Source: Deltaproteobacteria bacterium
Lineage (GTDB): Bacteria; Desulfobacterota; Syntrophobacteria; Syntrophobacterales; Syntrophobacteraceae
DNA: 64,000 nt
Direction of reading: 5' to 3'
NCBI GenBank assembly: GCA_021813685.1
Contig: JAKAJS010000097.1
Location: 24,363 to 88,362, forward strand
Made by a program: the position numbers and the translations under genes. The notes beneath the pieces were generated by a model. That model had not been told where the DNA came from. It made no database searches and saw only the letters and a list, made by a program, of their open reading frames with translations. Shown piece by piece: positions 14,539-23,855 of the stretch (its first letter is position 1; every line of letters starts with the position of its first letter).

Positions 14539-15183
14539 ATGCTCAAGGGAACCATCATTGAAAGCGGTTATTACAAGATTCTCGAAACATTCATAGTTCC
14601 CAGGCTCATGGAGTGGAAGCTGACCCCGGATACCATCACGATCGGCGGGTTGCTGCTCAGCATGCTCGCCGGGCTTGCCTTCGCGTTTCTGCCTCTTCTG
14701 GGGGGATTTCTTACTCTCCTTGCCGGCCTGCTCGACACTCTGGACGGCTCCCTGGCAAGGGCCACCGGGCAGAGCAGAAAATTCGGCGCCTTTCTCGATT
14801 CGGTCATAGACAGGTACACCGAATTCATTATCTACCTGGGCATCTGGTTCTACTTCTACCGCGGCGACGACCGAACCCCCTACTCCCTGCTCATCCTGCT
14901 CATTCTTTTCGGCTCCCTCATGGTCAGCTACACCAGGGCCCGCGCCGAAGGCCTGGGGGAAAGATGCCTGGGGGGGGCCTTTCAGAGAGGAGAGCGGATC
15001 GTGCTGCTCGGGGCTGCCGGGATACTCAATCCGCTCGTCAATCTTTTCGCTGCCGGCCTCGCCGCCGCCTGGGCCATGAACCTGGCCTTGAAAAGCGCAC
15101 TCGTCCTCCTGGCATTCGGCACCAACCTGACCGCCCTGTGGCGCTTCCTGCACGTTCTCAACCAGCTCAGAAAGAAAGCCTGA
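14539..15183 (+). CDS. CDP-alcohol phosphatidyltransferase family membrane protein
   Basis: 214 aa. The catalytic signature D-x2-D-G-x2-A-R-x8-G-x3-D-x3-D is complete in LLDTLDGSLARA...FGAFLDSVIDRY (about residues 72-97). Five or six membrane helices. The enzyme transfers a phosphatidyl group from CDP-diacylglycerol to an alcohol; candidates are glycerol-3-phosphate, inositol phosphate or an archaetidyl-like acceptor, and the exact substrate cannot be told. The ATG is behind a weak site (CCAAAGG). A standalone gene next to mobA. Confidence 0.85.
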   Translation: MLKGTIIESGYYKILETFIVPRLMEWKLTPDTITIGGLLLSMLAGLAFAFLPLLGGFLTLLAGLLDTLDGSLARATGQSRKFGAFLDSVIDRYTEFIIYLGIWFYFYRGDDRTPYSLLILLILFGSLMVSYTRARAEGLGERCLGGAFQRGERIVLLGAAGILNPLVNLFAAGLAAAWAMNLALKSALVLLAFGTNLTALWRFLHVLNQLRKKA

Positions 15184-15234
15184 AAACCGCTCATCGGCTC
15201 GGGGGGAGAAATCGAAAAGAAAAGTGCCGCAAAC

Positions 15235-15690
15235 TCAAATGGGATTGGGAGCCTTCTTTAACACTACCATGTCATCTTCTCGGTAAATTTCGAAAGAATC
15301 TCCCACCTTGAAGCCCAGCATCTCGACCAGAAGGGCCTTGTTGAGCGTAACGCTTCCGCTTTGGCCGATAGTTCGGAAATTGCCGGTTTTGATCACCACG
15401 GTGGGGTTGGATACCGGGGGTCTTTGCCGTTCGCGCCTGCGAAACGGAGTTCTATCCGGGGCCGGCTGCGCAACGGCCGGTACAGCCAGAACGGGGGAGG
15501 CCTGGCCGACAGGCTTGTTGAACTCCACCTGGGGGATCTCCCCAAGTTCCATAAGCCCCTTCAGATAGAGGTCCTGGACCTCGCTTTTGAATCGCAACCC
15601 GAAGACTTTCTGCACCGATTCCAGTGATCTGCCGTTTCTGATCTCGTTTACCACGAGTTTTGGATCGATATTCTTGTACTCGATCTGCAT
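15235..15690 (-). CDS. AbrB/SpoVT-like transition-state regulator
   Basis: 151 aa; ATG 15690 (MQIEYKNIDPKLVV) is chosen because GGGAAAGG lies just upstream. The N-terminal helical part (DPKLVVNEIRNGRSLESVQKVFGL...LYLKGLMELGEI) resembles a short helical regulatory domain. A proline-rich linker with a basic RRRERQRPP follows. The C-terminal about 45 residues (GQSGSVTLNKALLVEMLGFKVGDSFEIYREDDMVVLKKA) are a SpoVT/AbrB swapped-hairpin DNA-binding domain. Here the DNA-binding domain is at the C-terminus, unlike short antitoxin AbrB proteins. Probably a global regulator; targets unknown. Confidence 0.78.
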   Translation of the reverse strand: MQIEYKNIDPKLVVNEIRNGRSLESVQKVFGLRFKSEVQDLYLKGLMELGEIPQVEFNKPVGQASPVLAVPAVAQPAPDRTPFRRRERQRPPVSNPTVVIKTGNFRTIGQSGSVTLNKALLVEMLGFKVGDSFEIYREDDMVVLKKAPNPI

Positions 15691-16226
15691 ACCTTTCCCT
15701 TTTCGCACTAATGGCGTGGAATGAAAATTAATGGAATGTGGCACACCCTGAGGAAATACTTTTCTTCACTCGTTCGAAGAACAAAGGTATTACGGGTTTG
15801 GTGAAACCTGCCGAATCAGGCGCAGGGCCAAATTCGCTTTCCAGGGCGATAAATCATTCTCTGGGGAACCTGGATAAACCCTAAATAGCCGCATTCACGT
15901 TGTCAAGGAGGCACCCACCACGATTTGAAAACGGTTTTGCTGTAAAAGAGAAATCCTCCCAGGAGAGAACTCTATTATATCAGGTTAGCCAAACATGAGA
16001 ATATGAATTTAAAGGTCGCTTCTATTTTTTTTCTTTTTTTTCCCGACCGGCGACGACGGCGGGGGCAAAACAGCCGAATGCGCGCCCTTCAAGGCAGAAG
16101 AGCAGTGAGACGAAACGAGAGCCAGACCGGCTTTCCTCCTCGCCTGCCCCGGTCACCCCATTGTGCGTGAAAATCGACGCTTGGATCGACCAAAAGGGAA
16201 TTAATTTGAAAATTAACTCAATCGGG
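15691..16226. other. Intergenic region between the AbrB-like and MucR-like regulators
   Basis: 536 bp with no gene that I can support. It contains a pyrimidine run at 16019-16042 (tcttctatttttttt-type), which on the minus strand is A-rich and so not a terminator for the MucR-like gene. The rest is leader/promoter DNA for the minus-strand AbrB-like gene. Confidence 0.4.
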
Positions 16227-16775
16227 CTAGACCGTACCGTTGCGCGTCTTGGGCCTTCTTTTCACAGCGGGCCTGCTTTCCGGCGACTCGGGATCGAAAC
16301 CGAGCGCAGCGGCTGCTGCGGCCTTCTTTTGCTTTCTTTCCTCGAGAAACTTGACCAGGTTGGCGGGAAGGCCCCTTTTCTTGGCGGCTTTGCTGCGAGC
16401 CTTGGTCAAAGATCTTGCCGAAAGGGGCTGCTTTAGAGAAAACCCCCATTTTTCCTTGTACTCTCGGGGCGTAAGGTTGTGCCCCCTGAGGTGCTTTGTG
16501 GTAAGCTGCCTCATCTGCGTTCCGCACTCGAGGCAAACGATCCTGTCATCCTGGATGGATTCCCGCGGTTCTATTGCAGCCGCTCCGCTCCCGACAGGGC
16601 TCATGTCCCCTTCCGCACCACTTTCCAGCAAAACGCCCTTCTCTTCAGCTCTCTGTATCTTTTGCAGTGTAGAGAAAATCCTGATAAGAGCTTGCTCGAC
16701 CTGTTCGGCCGACATCTGCGCAACTGAGGCCTGGGTCTGAACAATCTCCGCCGCAATGTCCAGAAGTTTCTTCAT
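16227..16775 (-). CDS. MucR/Ros family zinc-finger transcriptional regulator
   Basis: 182 aa from ATG 16775 (MKKLLDIAAEIVQTQ). The N-terminus matches the MucR oligomerisation segment. The single zinc finger C-x2-C-x9-H-x3-H is complete in CLECGTQMRQLTTKHLRGH, followed by the family hallmark LTPREYKEKWGFS. The C-terminus is a long lysine/arginine/alanine-rich tail (about residues 125-182) that would bind DNA non-specifically, and an insertion of about 45 residues precedes the finger. MucR proteins act as H-NS-like silencers of AT-rich, often acquired, genes in alpha- and some delta-proteobacteria. Confidence 0.88.
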   Translation of the reverse strand: MKKLLDIAAEIVQTQASVAQMSAEQVEQALIRIFSTLQKIQRAEEKGVLLESGAEGDMSPVGSGAAAIEPRESIQDDRIVCLECGTQMRQLTTKHLRGHNLTPREYKEKWGFSLKQPLSARSLTKARSKAAKKRGLPANLVKFLEERKQKKAAAAAALGFDPESPESRPAVKRRPKTRNGTV

Positions 16776-17061
16776 CGTCGCCCCCGACAAAAACAGCTCA
16801 ATCTCTCGATACTCATTGCACGATACTCATTAAAAGATAGATATCTACCAACCCTTTGTACCTAATACGCATGATGAAACATCAAGTCAACAGGAATCAT
16901 CGACGCTAAATTTGTCACGGCGCCGAAAAAATCCACCGGTAACATCGCCGAGACCCTTTCACAGTAACCCGAAAAGCCCCGGGCTCTCGCTTTTCTTCCC
17001 CCCTTCGCACTTTCGCGGCTTGGAGTGAATAAATTTTCCGATCCCGCAAATTCACTCATTA

Positions 17062-17094
17062 CGTAACCCAACCGTCACGCAAACGTAACAAATC
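17062..17094 (+). promoter_or_regulatory. Three tandem 11-bp repeats: likely PhoB operator (Pho box)
   Basis: CGTAACCCAAC, CGTCACGCAAA and CGTAACAAATC follow each other without gaps. Direct 11-bp repeats beginning CGTMAC with an AT-richer tail are the layout of Pho boxes bound by tandem PhoB dimers. A TATAGC -10-like hexamer lies at 17120 and the phoB start is at 17207. This fits autoregulation of phoBR under phosphate limitation. Confidence 0.6.
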
Positions 17095-17206
17095 GGGCGG
17101 TAGAATTGCGCCCGTTTTGTATAGCTTTCTTCCATTTGTTACCTGATATCCCGGCAAAAACCGTGCTATACTGCCGGGGCAACGGGAATTCCCAGCGAGG
17201 GGCACA

Positions 17207-17890
17207 ATGAACCGATCGAAGATTCTGGTTGTGGAAGATGATGAGGACATAGCGCAGCTTTTGGCCCTTACGATGAAGAAGGCCGGCTTCGAGGTGGCCG
17301 TATCGGAAAACGGCCGGGACGCACTCCACCTCATTCGCAGGCATCCGCCCGATTTGCTCCTTCTGGATCTGATGATCCCCGGGGTCGACGGCTTTGAAGT
17401 CTGCCGGGAAATCAAGCGGGACCCCCGCACCGCGGAGGTCCCGGTCCTGATCCTCACGGCTCGTGGGGAGGAGATCGACCGCATAATCGGCCTGGAACTC
17501 GGGGCGGATGATTATGTGGTAAAGCCTTTCAGCCCGCGGGAGCTGCTTTTGCGCGTCCGGGCGATCCTGCGCCGTTCCGGCCAGGAATATCACCCCAGGG
17601 CGCTTTTCAACAAATCGGGCATGGAAATCGATTTCGAAGGCCACCGGATCAGCATCGAGGGGGAGGAAATCGTTCTTACGGCAACGGAGTTCAAATTGCT
17701 CTCCGAGTTGATAAACAACCAGGGAAAGGTTTTGAATCGTGAACAACTCCTCGACAGGGTGTGGGGGTATCATTTTGAAGGATATGCCCGCACGGTGGAC
17801 ACTCATATCCGCCGGTTGAGGCAAAAACTGCTCGGCTGCGCCGACTGGATAGAGACCGTGCGCGGCGTGGGGTATAGATTTCGGACTTGA
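17207..17890 (+). CDS. phoB: Phosphate regulon response regulator
   Basis: 227 aa. The receiver domain (1-118) has the acidic pair EDDED, phospho-acceptor aspartate in LLLLDLMIPG, and KPFSPREL. The OmpR/PhoB winged helix (130-225) includes TATEFKLLSELINNQGKVLNREQLLDRVWGY and RTVDTHIRRLRQKLG. The sequence is close to PhoB proper. It is followed after one base by the histidine kinase gene and preceded by a likely Pho box. Target genes (pst, pho) are not in this window. Confidence 0.88.
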   Translation: MNRSKILVVEDDEDIAQLLALTMKKAGFEVAVSENGRDALHLIRRHPPDLLLLDLMIPGVDGFEVCREIKRDPRTAEVPVLILTARGEEIDRIIGLELGADDYVVKPFSPRELLLRVRAILRRSGQEYHPRALFNKSGMEIDFEGHRISIEGEEIVLTATEFKLLSELINNQGKVLNREQLLDRVWGYHFEGYARTVDTHIRRLRQKLLGCADWIETVRGVGYRFRT

Positions 17891-17891
17891 T

Positions 17892-19295
17892 ATGCGTCCT
17901 CAATTAAGACTTAGATTCGGTCTTTTGCTTTCGGTGTGGGGGTTTTTTTTCGCAGCCCTGTTTCTTTCGGCCCTCTACCGCAACGGCCAAACCGTCGACA
18001 ACTTTGCCGTCGCTCAATATATCGTCATAGTTGCCGGATTTTTCCTGGCGCTGCTAAGCCTTGTTTTTATCGTGAAAACAAATCACTCGGTGGGGATACT
18101 GAGCAGAGCGGCCGATTCGATCGGACAGGGCAAGGTGGGGCCGCTCACGCAGTTTTACCCCGGCCAATACCTCTACCCTCTCGCCAAATCGATTCGGGAA
18201 AACGCCGAGCGCGTCGAGTCCTACATCAAAACGATCACCGAGCAAAAATCCCAGCTCGAAAGCATCCTGGACGGCATAGAGGAAGGCATCCTGCTCCTCA
18301 ACTCTTCGGGCAGGATCGATTCGTCGAACCGGGCGGCAAGGAACATGTTTTCCTCGGTCCTTGAACTCAGAGGCCGAAGGCCGCTCGAGGTGATTCGCAA
18401 CACCGAGCTCCAGGCGGCGTGCGGCCGGGTACTCGCAAACGAAATCCATTCCTTTCACAGTGAAGTGGTCATGGGAACAGACCGGTTCTACCATGTGCAC
18501 ATTGTCCGGGTGGAGCAATCGCTTGGCGAGTACGGGGCGATCATCGCGCTCCATGACATCTCGGAGCTAAAAAGACTGGAAAAAGTGCGGCGAGACTTCG
18601 TAGCCAACGCTTCCCACGAGCTGAGAACGCCTCTTACCTCGATCAAGGGCTACACCGAGATGCTCCTGAGCGATGAAAGCGACCCTGAGGTACGCAATTC
18701 CTGCCTCGAGGTCATTTCCAAGAACACCGACAGCATGATAAAGCTTGTCAACGATCTGCTGCAACTTGCCAGGGTCGAAGACTACGACAACACCACCGAT
18801 ATGAGGCCGGTCAAGACCGGTGAGGCCCTCCTGGAAGCCTGGAAAGCATGCACTCCCCTTGCCGAGCGCAAAAACATCGTCCTGGAAAGCCCTCTTTTGC
18901 AGGAAGGGCCCCTGGTGCTGGCTGATTTCGAGCAACTCGTGCAGGTGTTTCGAAACCTTTTGGAGAATGGTCTGCGGTACAGCGAGGCCGGAGGAAAAGT
19001 GGACGTCTTTGCTCACGAGCAGGACGGACGGGTGACCATAGGCGTTGGCGACAGTGGCCCGGGGATCCCGCGAAAAGACCAGCAGAGGATATTCGAGAGG
19101 TTTTTCCGCGTAGAAAGGCATCGGGGCAAAGAGGCCGGCAGCACCGGGCTGGGGCTTGCCATCTGTCGGCACATCTTAAGGAATCACGGGGGGACGATCT
19201 GGGTGGAAAGCCCGCGCCAGGGCATGTCTTCCGGATCGATCTTTTTTTTCACACTTCCGGCGGCCAAAGATCCCAATCCACCGCAGAGCCGCTGA
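17892..19295 (+). CDS. phoR: PhoR-type sensor histidine kinase
   Basis: 467 aa. Two N-terminal membrane helices (about 9-25 and 38-58), a HAMP-like linker, a PAS domain (about 115-215, ILDGIEEGILLLNSSGRID), then the dimerisation/phosphotransfer domain with FVANASHELRTPLTSIKGY (H-box) and an ATPase domain with NLLENGLRYS (N box), GDSGPGIP (G1), FERFFRVE (F box) and GSTGLGLAICRHIL (G2). This layout is that of PhoR without a large periplasmic domain, consistent with sensing through a Pst/PhoU complex. The last codons and stop lie in a CCACCGCAGAG repeat fragment at 19278. Confidence 0.88.
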   Translation: MRPQLRLRFGLLLSVWGFFFAALFLSALYRNGQTVDNFAVAQYIVIVAGFFLALLSLVFIVKTNHSVGILSRAADSIGQGKVGPLTQFYPGQYLYPLAKSIRENAERVESYIKTITEQKSQLESILDGIEEGILLLNSSGRIDSSNRAARNMFSSVLELRGRRPLEVIRNTELQAACGRVLANEIHSFHSEVVMGTDRFYHVHIVRVEQSLGEYGAIIALHDISELKRLEKVRRDFVANASHELRTPLTSIKGYTEMLLSDESDPEVRNSCLEVISKNTDSMIKLVNDLLQLARVEDYDNTTDMRPVKTGEALLEAWKACTPLAERKNIVLESPLLQEGPLVLADFEQLVQVFRNLLENGLRYSEAGGKVDVFAHEQDGRVTIGVGDSGPGIPRKDQQRIFERFFRVERHRGKEAGSTGLGLAICRHILRNHGGTIWVESPRQGMSSGSIFFFTLPAAKDPNPPQSR

Positions 19296-19391
19296 GAGCG
19301 CAGAGGTTCGCCGCCGTCGCTCTCGTCGGGATTGATCTTCCCGGGAGGATAGTGTAGTTTTTTTGAAACTCAAATTTTGAGGAGAAAGAGC

Positions 19392-20069
19392 TTGATACTA
19401 CAATTTCCTCCAAACGGGCGGCGCGAGCGTTCCGGCCTGGTCAAAGCCGGGCGCGAAATCGAACGGGAAAGCTTTCGGATCATCGACGAGGAGATGGGCC
19501 ACCATTCTTTTCCGGGCGATCAGTGGCAGATTATTCGGCGGGTTATCCACACGACCGGCGATTTCGACTATTCCCACCGGGTCTGTTTCACCCCGGATGC
19601 CATTTCCAAAGGAATGGAAGCCTTGGGGAAAGGAGCGCCGATCTACGCGGACACCAGGATGATCCAGGCGGGGCTATCTCCCTGGCGCCTGGAATGGCAC
19701 GGCAACGAGGTGATTTGTCCCACCTCGAACCCGCAGAGCAAGGAAGCGGCGGAAAAAAGCGGGCTGACGCGAACCCTTGCAGCCTTCCGGAGTTGCGGGC
19801 GCGACCTCAACGGAGCGGTCGTGGCCATCGGAAACGCGCCCACCGCACTCCTGGAAGTCATACGGCTGATCCGGGAAGAGGGCGTGCGGCCGGGTCTGGT
19901 CATAGGCGTCCCGGTTGGCTTCGTTCAGGCAGAAGAGTCCAAAAGCTCCCTCGCGCAAATCCCTGAACAACCTTCGATAACCGTTTCAGGCAGAAAAGGC
20001 GGCAGTTCGGTCGCCGTGGCCATACTACACGCGCTGCTCGAACTCGCCGAAAAAGTCGATGGCCGGTAA
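19392..20069 (+). CDS. cbiC: Precorrin-8X / cobalt-precorrin-8 methylmutase
   Basis: 225 aa from TTG 19392, chosen because GAGGAG lies 7-8 bases upstream; a TTG at 19377 in the same frame is less well placed. Family features: ESFRIIDEEMG, RRVIHTTGDFDY (substrate-binding histidine), ISKGMEALGKGAPIYADTRMIQAG and GNAPTALLEVIRLI, then GVPVGFVQAEESK. The enzyme moves a methyl group from C-11 to C-12 to form cobyrinate. First gene of a tight operon, overlapping cbiD by 11 bp. Confidence 0.9.
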   Translation: MILQFPPNGRRERSGLVKAGREIERESFRIIDEEMGHHSFPGDQWQIIRRVIHTTGDFDYSHRVCFTPDAISKGMEALGKGAPIYADTRMIQAGLSPWRLEWHGNEVICPTSNPQSKEAAEKSGLTRTLAAFRSCGRDLNGAVVAIGNAPTALLEVIRLIREEGVRPGLVIGVPVGFVQAEESKSSLAQIPEQPSITVSGRKGGSSVAVAILHALLELAEKVDGR

Positions 20070-21354
20070 AGCTTCCCCACGCGGCGGCGGAAGCACCCAC
20101 CGCCCCCCCACCCTGCGTTCGGGCTTCAGTACGGGAACGGCTGCAAGCGCTGCGGCTATGGCCGCCTTGCGACTTCTACTCACCGGTACCACGGCCGAGG
20201 CGATAGCCGTCCGGCTGCCTTCGGGCGTCTACCTGGGCGTGCCTGTTGCGGGGGGCAGTCTCGACGACGGGACCGGTTGTGCCCGGGTAATAAAGGACGG
20301 GGGCGACGACCCGGATGTCACCAACGGAGCGGAGATCCGGGCGAGGGTGAACATCTTTTGCAACACCTCCCTCGGCTCGGCCAAAGCCCCTGAAATTGTC
20401 GTTTTCGCCGGGACGGGCATCGGTACGGTAACCAAACCGGGACTTCCCGCACTTCCCGGAGAACCCGCCATTAATCCCGGGCCAAGGCAGATGATTTCCG
20501 AAAATATCACCCTGGAGCTCCTGCGTGCCGACAGGAGCGCACTCGAGCGGGTACTGCAAAAAGCCCCGCCCCAAGGAGGACACGCATCGGGAAAACCCGC
20601 CCTGCGCCTGCCCCTCTACGCCACAGAAGACCGGCTGCTCAGTCTGCCCGACGGGTTTGCGATCGCCATAGAGATAGAGGCGCCCAAAGGGGAAGAACTC
20701 GCCCGCCACACGCTCAACCCCCGGCTGGGAGTAATCGGCGGGATATCCATCCTGGGTACGACGGGCCTTGTGAGGCCGTTTTCTCATGAAGCTTACGAAG
20801 AGACCATCCAGGCCGCTTTTTCCGTTGCCGCCTCGAATAGCCGCTCCGATTGCGTGGTGCTCAGCACCGGGGGAAAGAGCGAGCGCTTTTCCCGGCAGAT
20901 CCTTCCCGAACTCGCCCCCGAAGCCTTCGTCCAGATTGCCGATTTCTTTCGCTTCGCGGTCCTGGAGGCGGTAAAATTCGGTTTCTCCCGGATCATCCAC
21001 AGCGTGTTTTTCGGCAAAGCCGTAAAGATGGCTTCAGGACACCCTTACACCCACGCGCACGCCGCCCCCCTGGACCTGGAATTTCTCGCCGCCACGGCCC
21101 GGGAGCTCGGGCGCGATGAGAAGACCTGCGCAAGACTCGCCGCAGCCAATACCGCGCGGCATGCCCTCGACATTCTCGCAGAAGGTGGTTCTGGCGACGT
21201 AGTCGCCTCGATCGCCCGGAAAGCAGCCGAAGAATCCACGAGGCTTACCGGCGATGCCTGCCGTATCAGGCTGCTTCTATTCGACTACGACGGAAATCTT
21301 CTTGCCGATGTAACACCGCCGGGTGCGCGGGACGATCGCGAGGCGCCGCTATGA
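20059..21354 (+). CDS. cbiD: Cobalt-precorrin-5B (C1)-methyltransferase
   Basis: 431 aa. The N-terminal LRSGFSTGTAASAAAMAAL is the CbiD signature. Further matches are VIKDGGDDPDVTNGAEI, FAGTGIGTVTKPGLPALPGEPAINPGP, NPRLGVIGGISILGTTGLVRPFS and VLSTGGKSE. CbiD belongs to the oxygen-independent, early-cobalt-insertion pathway, consistent with an anaerobe. It starts inside cbiC and its stop overlaps the start of cbiET by ATGA (21351-21354), indicating translational coupling. Confidence 0.93.
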   Translation: MAGKASPRGGGSTHRPPTLRSGFSTGTAASAAAMAALRLLLTGTTAEAIAVRLPSGVYLGVPVAGGSLDDGTGCARVIKDGGDDPDVTNGAEIRARVNIFCNTSLGSAKAPEIVVFAGTGIGTVTKPGLPALPGEPAINPGPRQMISENITLELLRADRSALERVLQKAPPQGGHASGKPALRLPLYATEDRLLSLPDGFAIAIEIEAPKGEELARHTLNPRLGVIGGISILGTTGLVRPFSHEAYEETIQAAFSVAASNSRSDCVVLSTGGKSERFSRQILPELAPEAFVQIADFFRFAVLEAVKFGFSRIIHSVFFGKAVKMASGHPYTHAHAAPLDLEFLAATARELGRDEKTCARLAAANTARHALDILAEGGSGDVVASIARKAAEESTRLTGDACRIRLLLFDYDGNLLADVTPPGARDDREAPL

Positions 21355-22598
21355 AACCCTCTGAGTGGAAACCACCTCGCATCGCCGTCATCGGAATGGG
21401 AACCGGCCCGCAATGGCTTGGCGCCCTGGCTCTCGAGTGGATCCGAGCGGCGCAAACTCTCGTTGGCAGCGCAAGGCATCTCGAATCGTTTCCGGATCAT
21501 GCGGGTGAAAAGCTCCATTTCCGATCCCCGCTTTCGGAAAGCATCGAAGAAATCGGCAGAATCTCAAACACCAACCGGGTTGCGGTTCTTTGTTCCGGAG
21601 ACCCGCTGTTTTTCGGCATCGGAAAGACACTCGCCCAAAGCTTCGGCAAGGAGCGGTTGGTGATCCTCCCCAATGTCACGAGCGTTCAGGCGCTTTGCGC
21701 CGGGGCCTGCGAGAGCTGGGACCTGACGGAAACGGTGAGCTTTCATGGTGCCAAAGGCTACGCCGGCATCGAGCGGATCCTCGAAATTCTCAAAAAAGGC
21801 CGCAAAGCGGCGGTGCTGACAGACCCCGCGCACACACCCGGCTGGCTTGCACGGGAACTCATCAGGTCCGGCAACCCCGATTGCAGGCTCCTTATCGGCG
21901 AGGACCTGGGAACCCCCTCGGAAGCAATACACTTGCTTTTGCCCCCAGAAGCCGCAAACCTTGAGTTTTCTCCCTTAAACGTCCTGCTCGTTAAGCCCGG
22001 CGGGTCCGCAAAAAACGAAGTACCGCAAAGGGTCTTCGGCTTCGAGGAAGAGGCGTTCGAACGCGATGCCGGAATGATCACCAAGATGGAGGTGCGGGCG
22101 GTGGCCCTTGCCTCGCTTCAGCTCCAGGACGACCAGGTGCTCTGGGACCTGGGCGCCGCAACGGGGTCGGTTTCCATCGAAGCGGCGAGGATAGCGCGAC
22201 TGGGCCAGGTTTTCGCCATCGAAAAGGATTCCTCCCGCTATGCCAAACTCCTCAGAAACCTGGAAAAATTCAGGGCATACCGGGTGAGGGCCATTTGTGC
22301 GAAAGCCTCCGAGGCCATCGACGCCCTTCCCTCACCCGACCGAGTGTTTATCGGCGGAAGCGGAACCGATCTGGAGACGATACTCGACATCGTATCGCGG
22401 AAACTTCTCCCGGGCGGCCTGGTGGTGCAAACCGCGGTCCTTCTGCAAACCCTGGAAAAGGTCGAAACCTTTTGGAAACGCAAGGGCTTCCAGGTCTCTA
22501 TCCTGCAAATCCAGGTAAACCGTTCGGTCCCGACGGGCAAAGATCTGCGGCTCGAAGCGCTCAACCCCGTTTTCATACTAACCGCGAAGAGCAATTAA
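21351..22598 (+). CDS. cbiET: Fused cobalt-precorrin-7 C5-methyltransferase / precorrin-8W C15-methyltransferase (decarboxylating)
   Basis: 415 aa. Residues 1-205 are CbiE, a tetrapyrrole methylase (IAVIGMGTGPQWLG, LCSGDPLFFGIG, VSFHGAK). Residues 215-415 are CbiT, a class I SAM methyltransferase (MTKMEVRAVALASLQLQDDQVLWDLGAATGSVSIEAAR). Together they methylate C5 and C15 and remove the C12 acetate carboxyl. The same fusion is called CobL in aerobes. The TAA stop is the first part of an AT-rich repeat (22593). No further cbi genes follow, so the rest of the pathway must be elsewhere. Confidence 0.93.
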   Translation: MKPSEWKPPRIAVIGMGTGPQWLGALALEWIRAAQTLVGSARHLESFPDHAGEKLHFRSPLSESIEEIGRISNTNRVAVLCSGDPLFFGIGKTLAQSFGKERLVILPNVTSVQALCAGACESWDLTETVSFHGAKGYAGIERILEILKKGRKAAVLTDPAHTPGWLARELIRSGNPDCRLLIGEDLGTPSEAIHLLLPPEAANLEFSPLNVLLVKPGGSAKNEVPQRVFGFEEEAFERDAGMITKMEVRAVALASLQLQDDQVLWDLGAATGSVSIEAARIARLGQVFAIEKDSSRYAKLLRNLEKFRAYRVRAICAKASEAIDALPSPDRVFIGGSGTDLETILDIVSRKLLPGGLVVQTAVLLQTLEKVETFWKRKGFQVSILQIQVNRSVPTGKDLRLEALNPVFILTAKSN

Positions 22599-22766
22599 GA
22601 ATTACGAATTACGAATTGAAGGACTTAGGGATTTAACGGGTTAAGGTGGGGGAATTTAAGAATCGGAAATGGTTAATTGACTAATGGGCTTCAATCTCCA
22701 TTCCCGATCCTTAAATTCTTGAATTTTCATTTAGTTCGTAATTCGTAAATTCGTAATTCTTAATTC
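22593..22766. repeat. AT-rich palindromic repeat element, copy 1
   Basis: Left arm 22593-22619 (AATTAAGAATTACGAATTA type, two tandem ACGAATT units) and right arm 22735-22765 (its reverse complement, TTCGTAATTC...TTAATT) bracket about 115 bp between convergent genes. The left arm supplies the stop codon of cbiET and the right arm encodes the last residues (ELRITNLRITN) of the PfkB kinase. The same arms occur at 38256-38360. Confidence 0.7.
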
Positions 22767-23681
22767 CCCATAGGCGCTTTCGTACCGTTGGCAAAATTCT
22801 TCCCAGCTGAACCGGTGTTCCTGGGTTCCGTAATGTTCCACGGAAAAAGAGGCCGTAGTTGCGCCCATACGGCATGCGACCTCGAGGGGAAGCCCCATCG
22901 CCCGGGCTTTGAGGACCCCTGCGCGAAACGCATCTCCCGCCCCTGTGGGGTCGACCACGTTGGCGGCCGGAACAGCCGGTATTGCAACCGTTTCGCTGCC
23001 GTTTTCCATAGCGGCCCCTTCCGCCCCCTTCGTGGTGATCACCACCTGTACGGCGTTGTGGAGATCGCGCATCTCCCAGCCGGTCATCCGCAGAAACAGG
23101 GCGAGCTCATAATCGTTTGAAATGAAGCAGAAGGCGCCGGAAACGGCTTCCCGCAGTTCCTCCCCGTTCCAGATATTCAAGCTTTGCCCCGGATCGAAAA
23201 AATAGGGTGCACCGGAAAGTCTCGCTTTTTTTGCAAGGTTCATCATATCGGTCTTGTTGCCCGGGCCGATAAAGACCTCGCAGGAGGCGTCGAGTGCAGG
23301 CAGATCGGCTTCGAAAGCCATTGCACCGGGGTTGAATGCGGTTATCTGGTTATCGTCGCGGTCGGTTGTGATATAGGCACCGGCAGTCAGAACGCCGGCG
23401 ACCGGCTTTATGTGGGATACGGGCAAGCGGTTTTGAACGAGCCATTTTTCATAGCGCGAAAAATCCTCGCCCGCGGTGGCGACAATGCAGGGAGCTTCCC
23501 CGAGTACGGCAAGGCTATAGGCAATATTTCCGGCAGTCCCCCCGAATTTTTCGACCAGTCCGTTTATGTTGAAGCAAACATTTAGAACATGGATCTTGTC
23601 CGGCAGGATGTGATCGGCAAAACGACCGGGAAAGTCCATGATGCGATCATAGGCGAGAGAGCCCGAGATGAATATATTCAT
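22731..23681 (-). CDS. PfkB family carbohydrate/nucleoside kinase
   Basis: 316 aa from ATG 23681 (MNIFISGSLAYDRIMDFPG) behind CAGGAG. Features: N-terminal GSLAYDRIMD, GGTAGNIAYSLAVLG (substrate binding), and the C-terminal PfkB signature VVDPTGAGDAFRAGVL with catalytic aspartate. Sequence style is that of the adenosine-kinase-like/ribokinase-like group; the substrate (a sugar or adenosine) cannot be decided. The final 11 residues come from an AT-rich repeat, so the natural C-terminus has been extended or replaced by it. Confidence 0.85.
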   Translation of the reverse strand: MNIFISGSLAYDRIMDFPGRFADHILPDKIHVLNVCFNINGLVEKFGGTAGNIAYSLAVLGEAPCIVATAGEDFSRYEKWLVQNRLPVSHIKPVAGVLTAGAYITTDRDDNQITAFNPGAMAFEADLPALDASCEVFIGPGNKTDMMNLAKKARLSGAPYFFDPGQSLNIWNGEELREAVSGAFCFISNDYELALFLRMTGWEMRDLHNAVQVVITTKGAEGAAMENGSETVAIPAVPAANVVDPTGAGDAFRAGVLKARAMGLPLEVACRMGATTASFSVEHYGTQEHRFSWEEFCQRYESAYGELRITNLRITN

Positions 23682-23855
23682 GAGTATGCTCCTGGATTGT
23701 TGCGAATTGCCGAGACCATACAATATTCTCCGGGGTTTGAAAACCTTGAAAGTGCCAAAGAGCAGCCCACGCGATTGAATCAGAACGCACCCTCTGGTAG
23801 AATGAATGGTCTGGAGCAGGATTCTCGAACATGCCGCACCGTTGAAGGAGACAAA

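Noticed and set aside
19296-19391. Possible cobalamin riboswitch before cbiC
   Set aside because: Only about 95 bp are available between phoR and cbiC and no B12-box-like sequence is visible.
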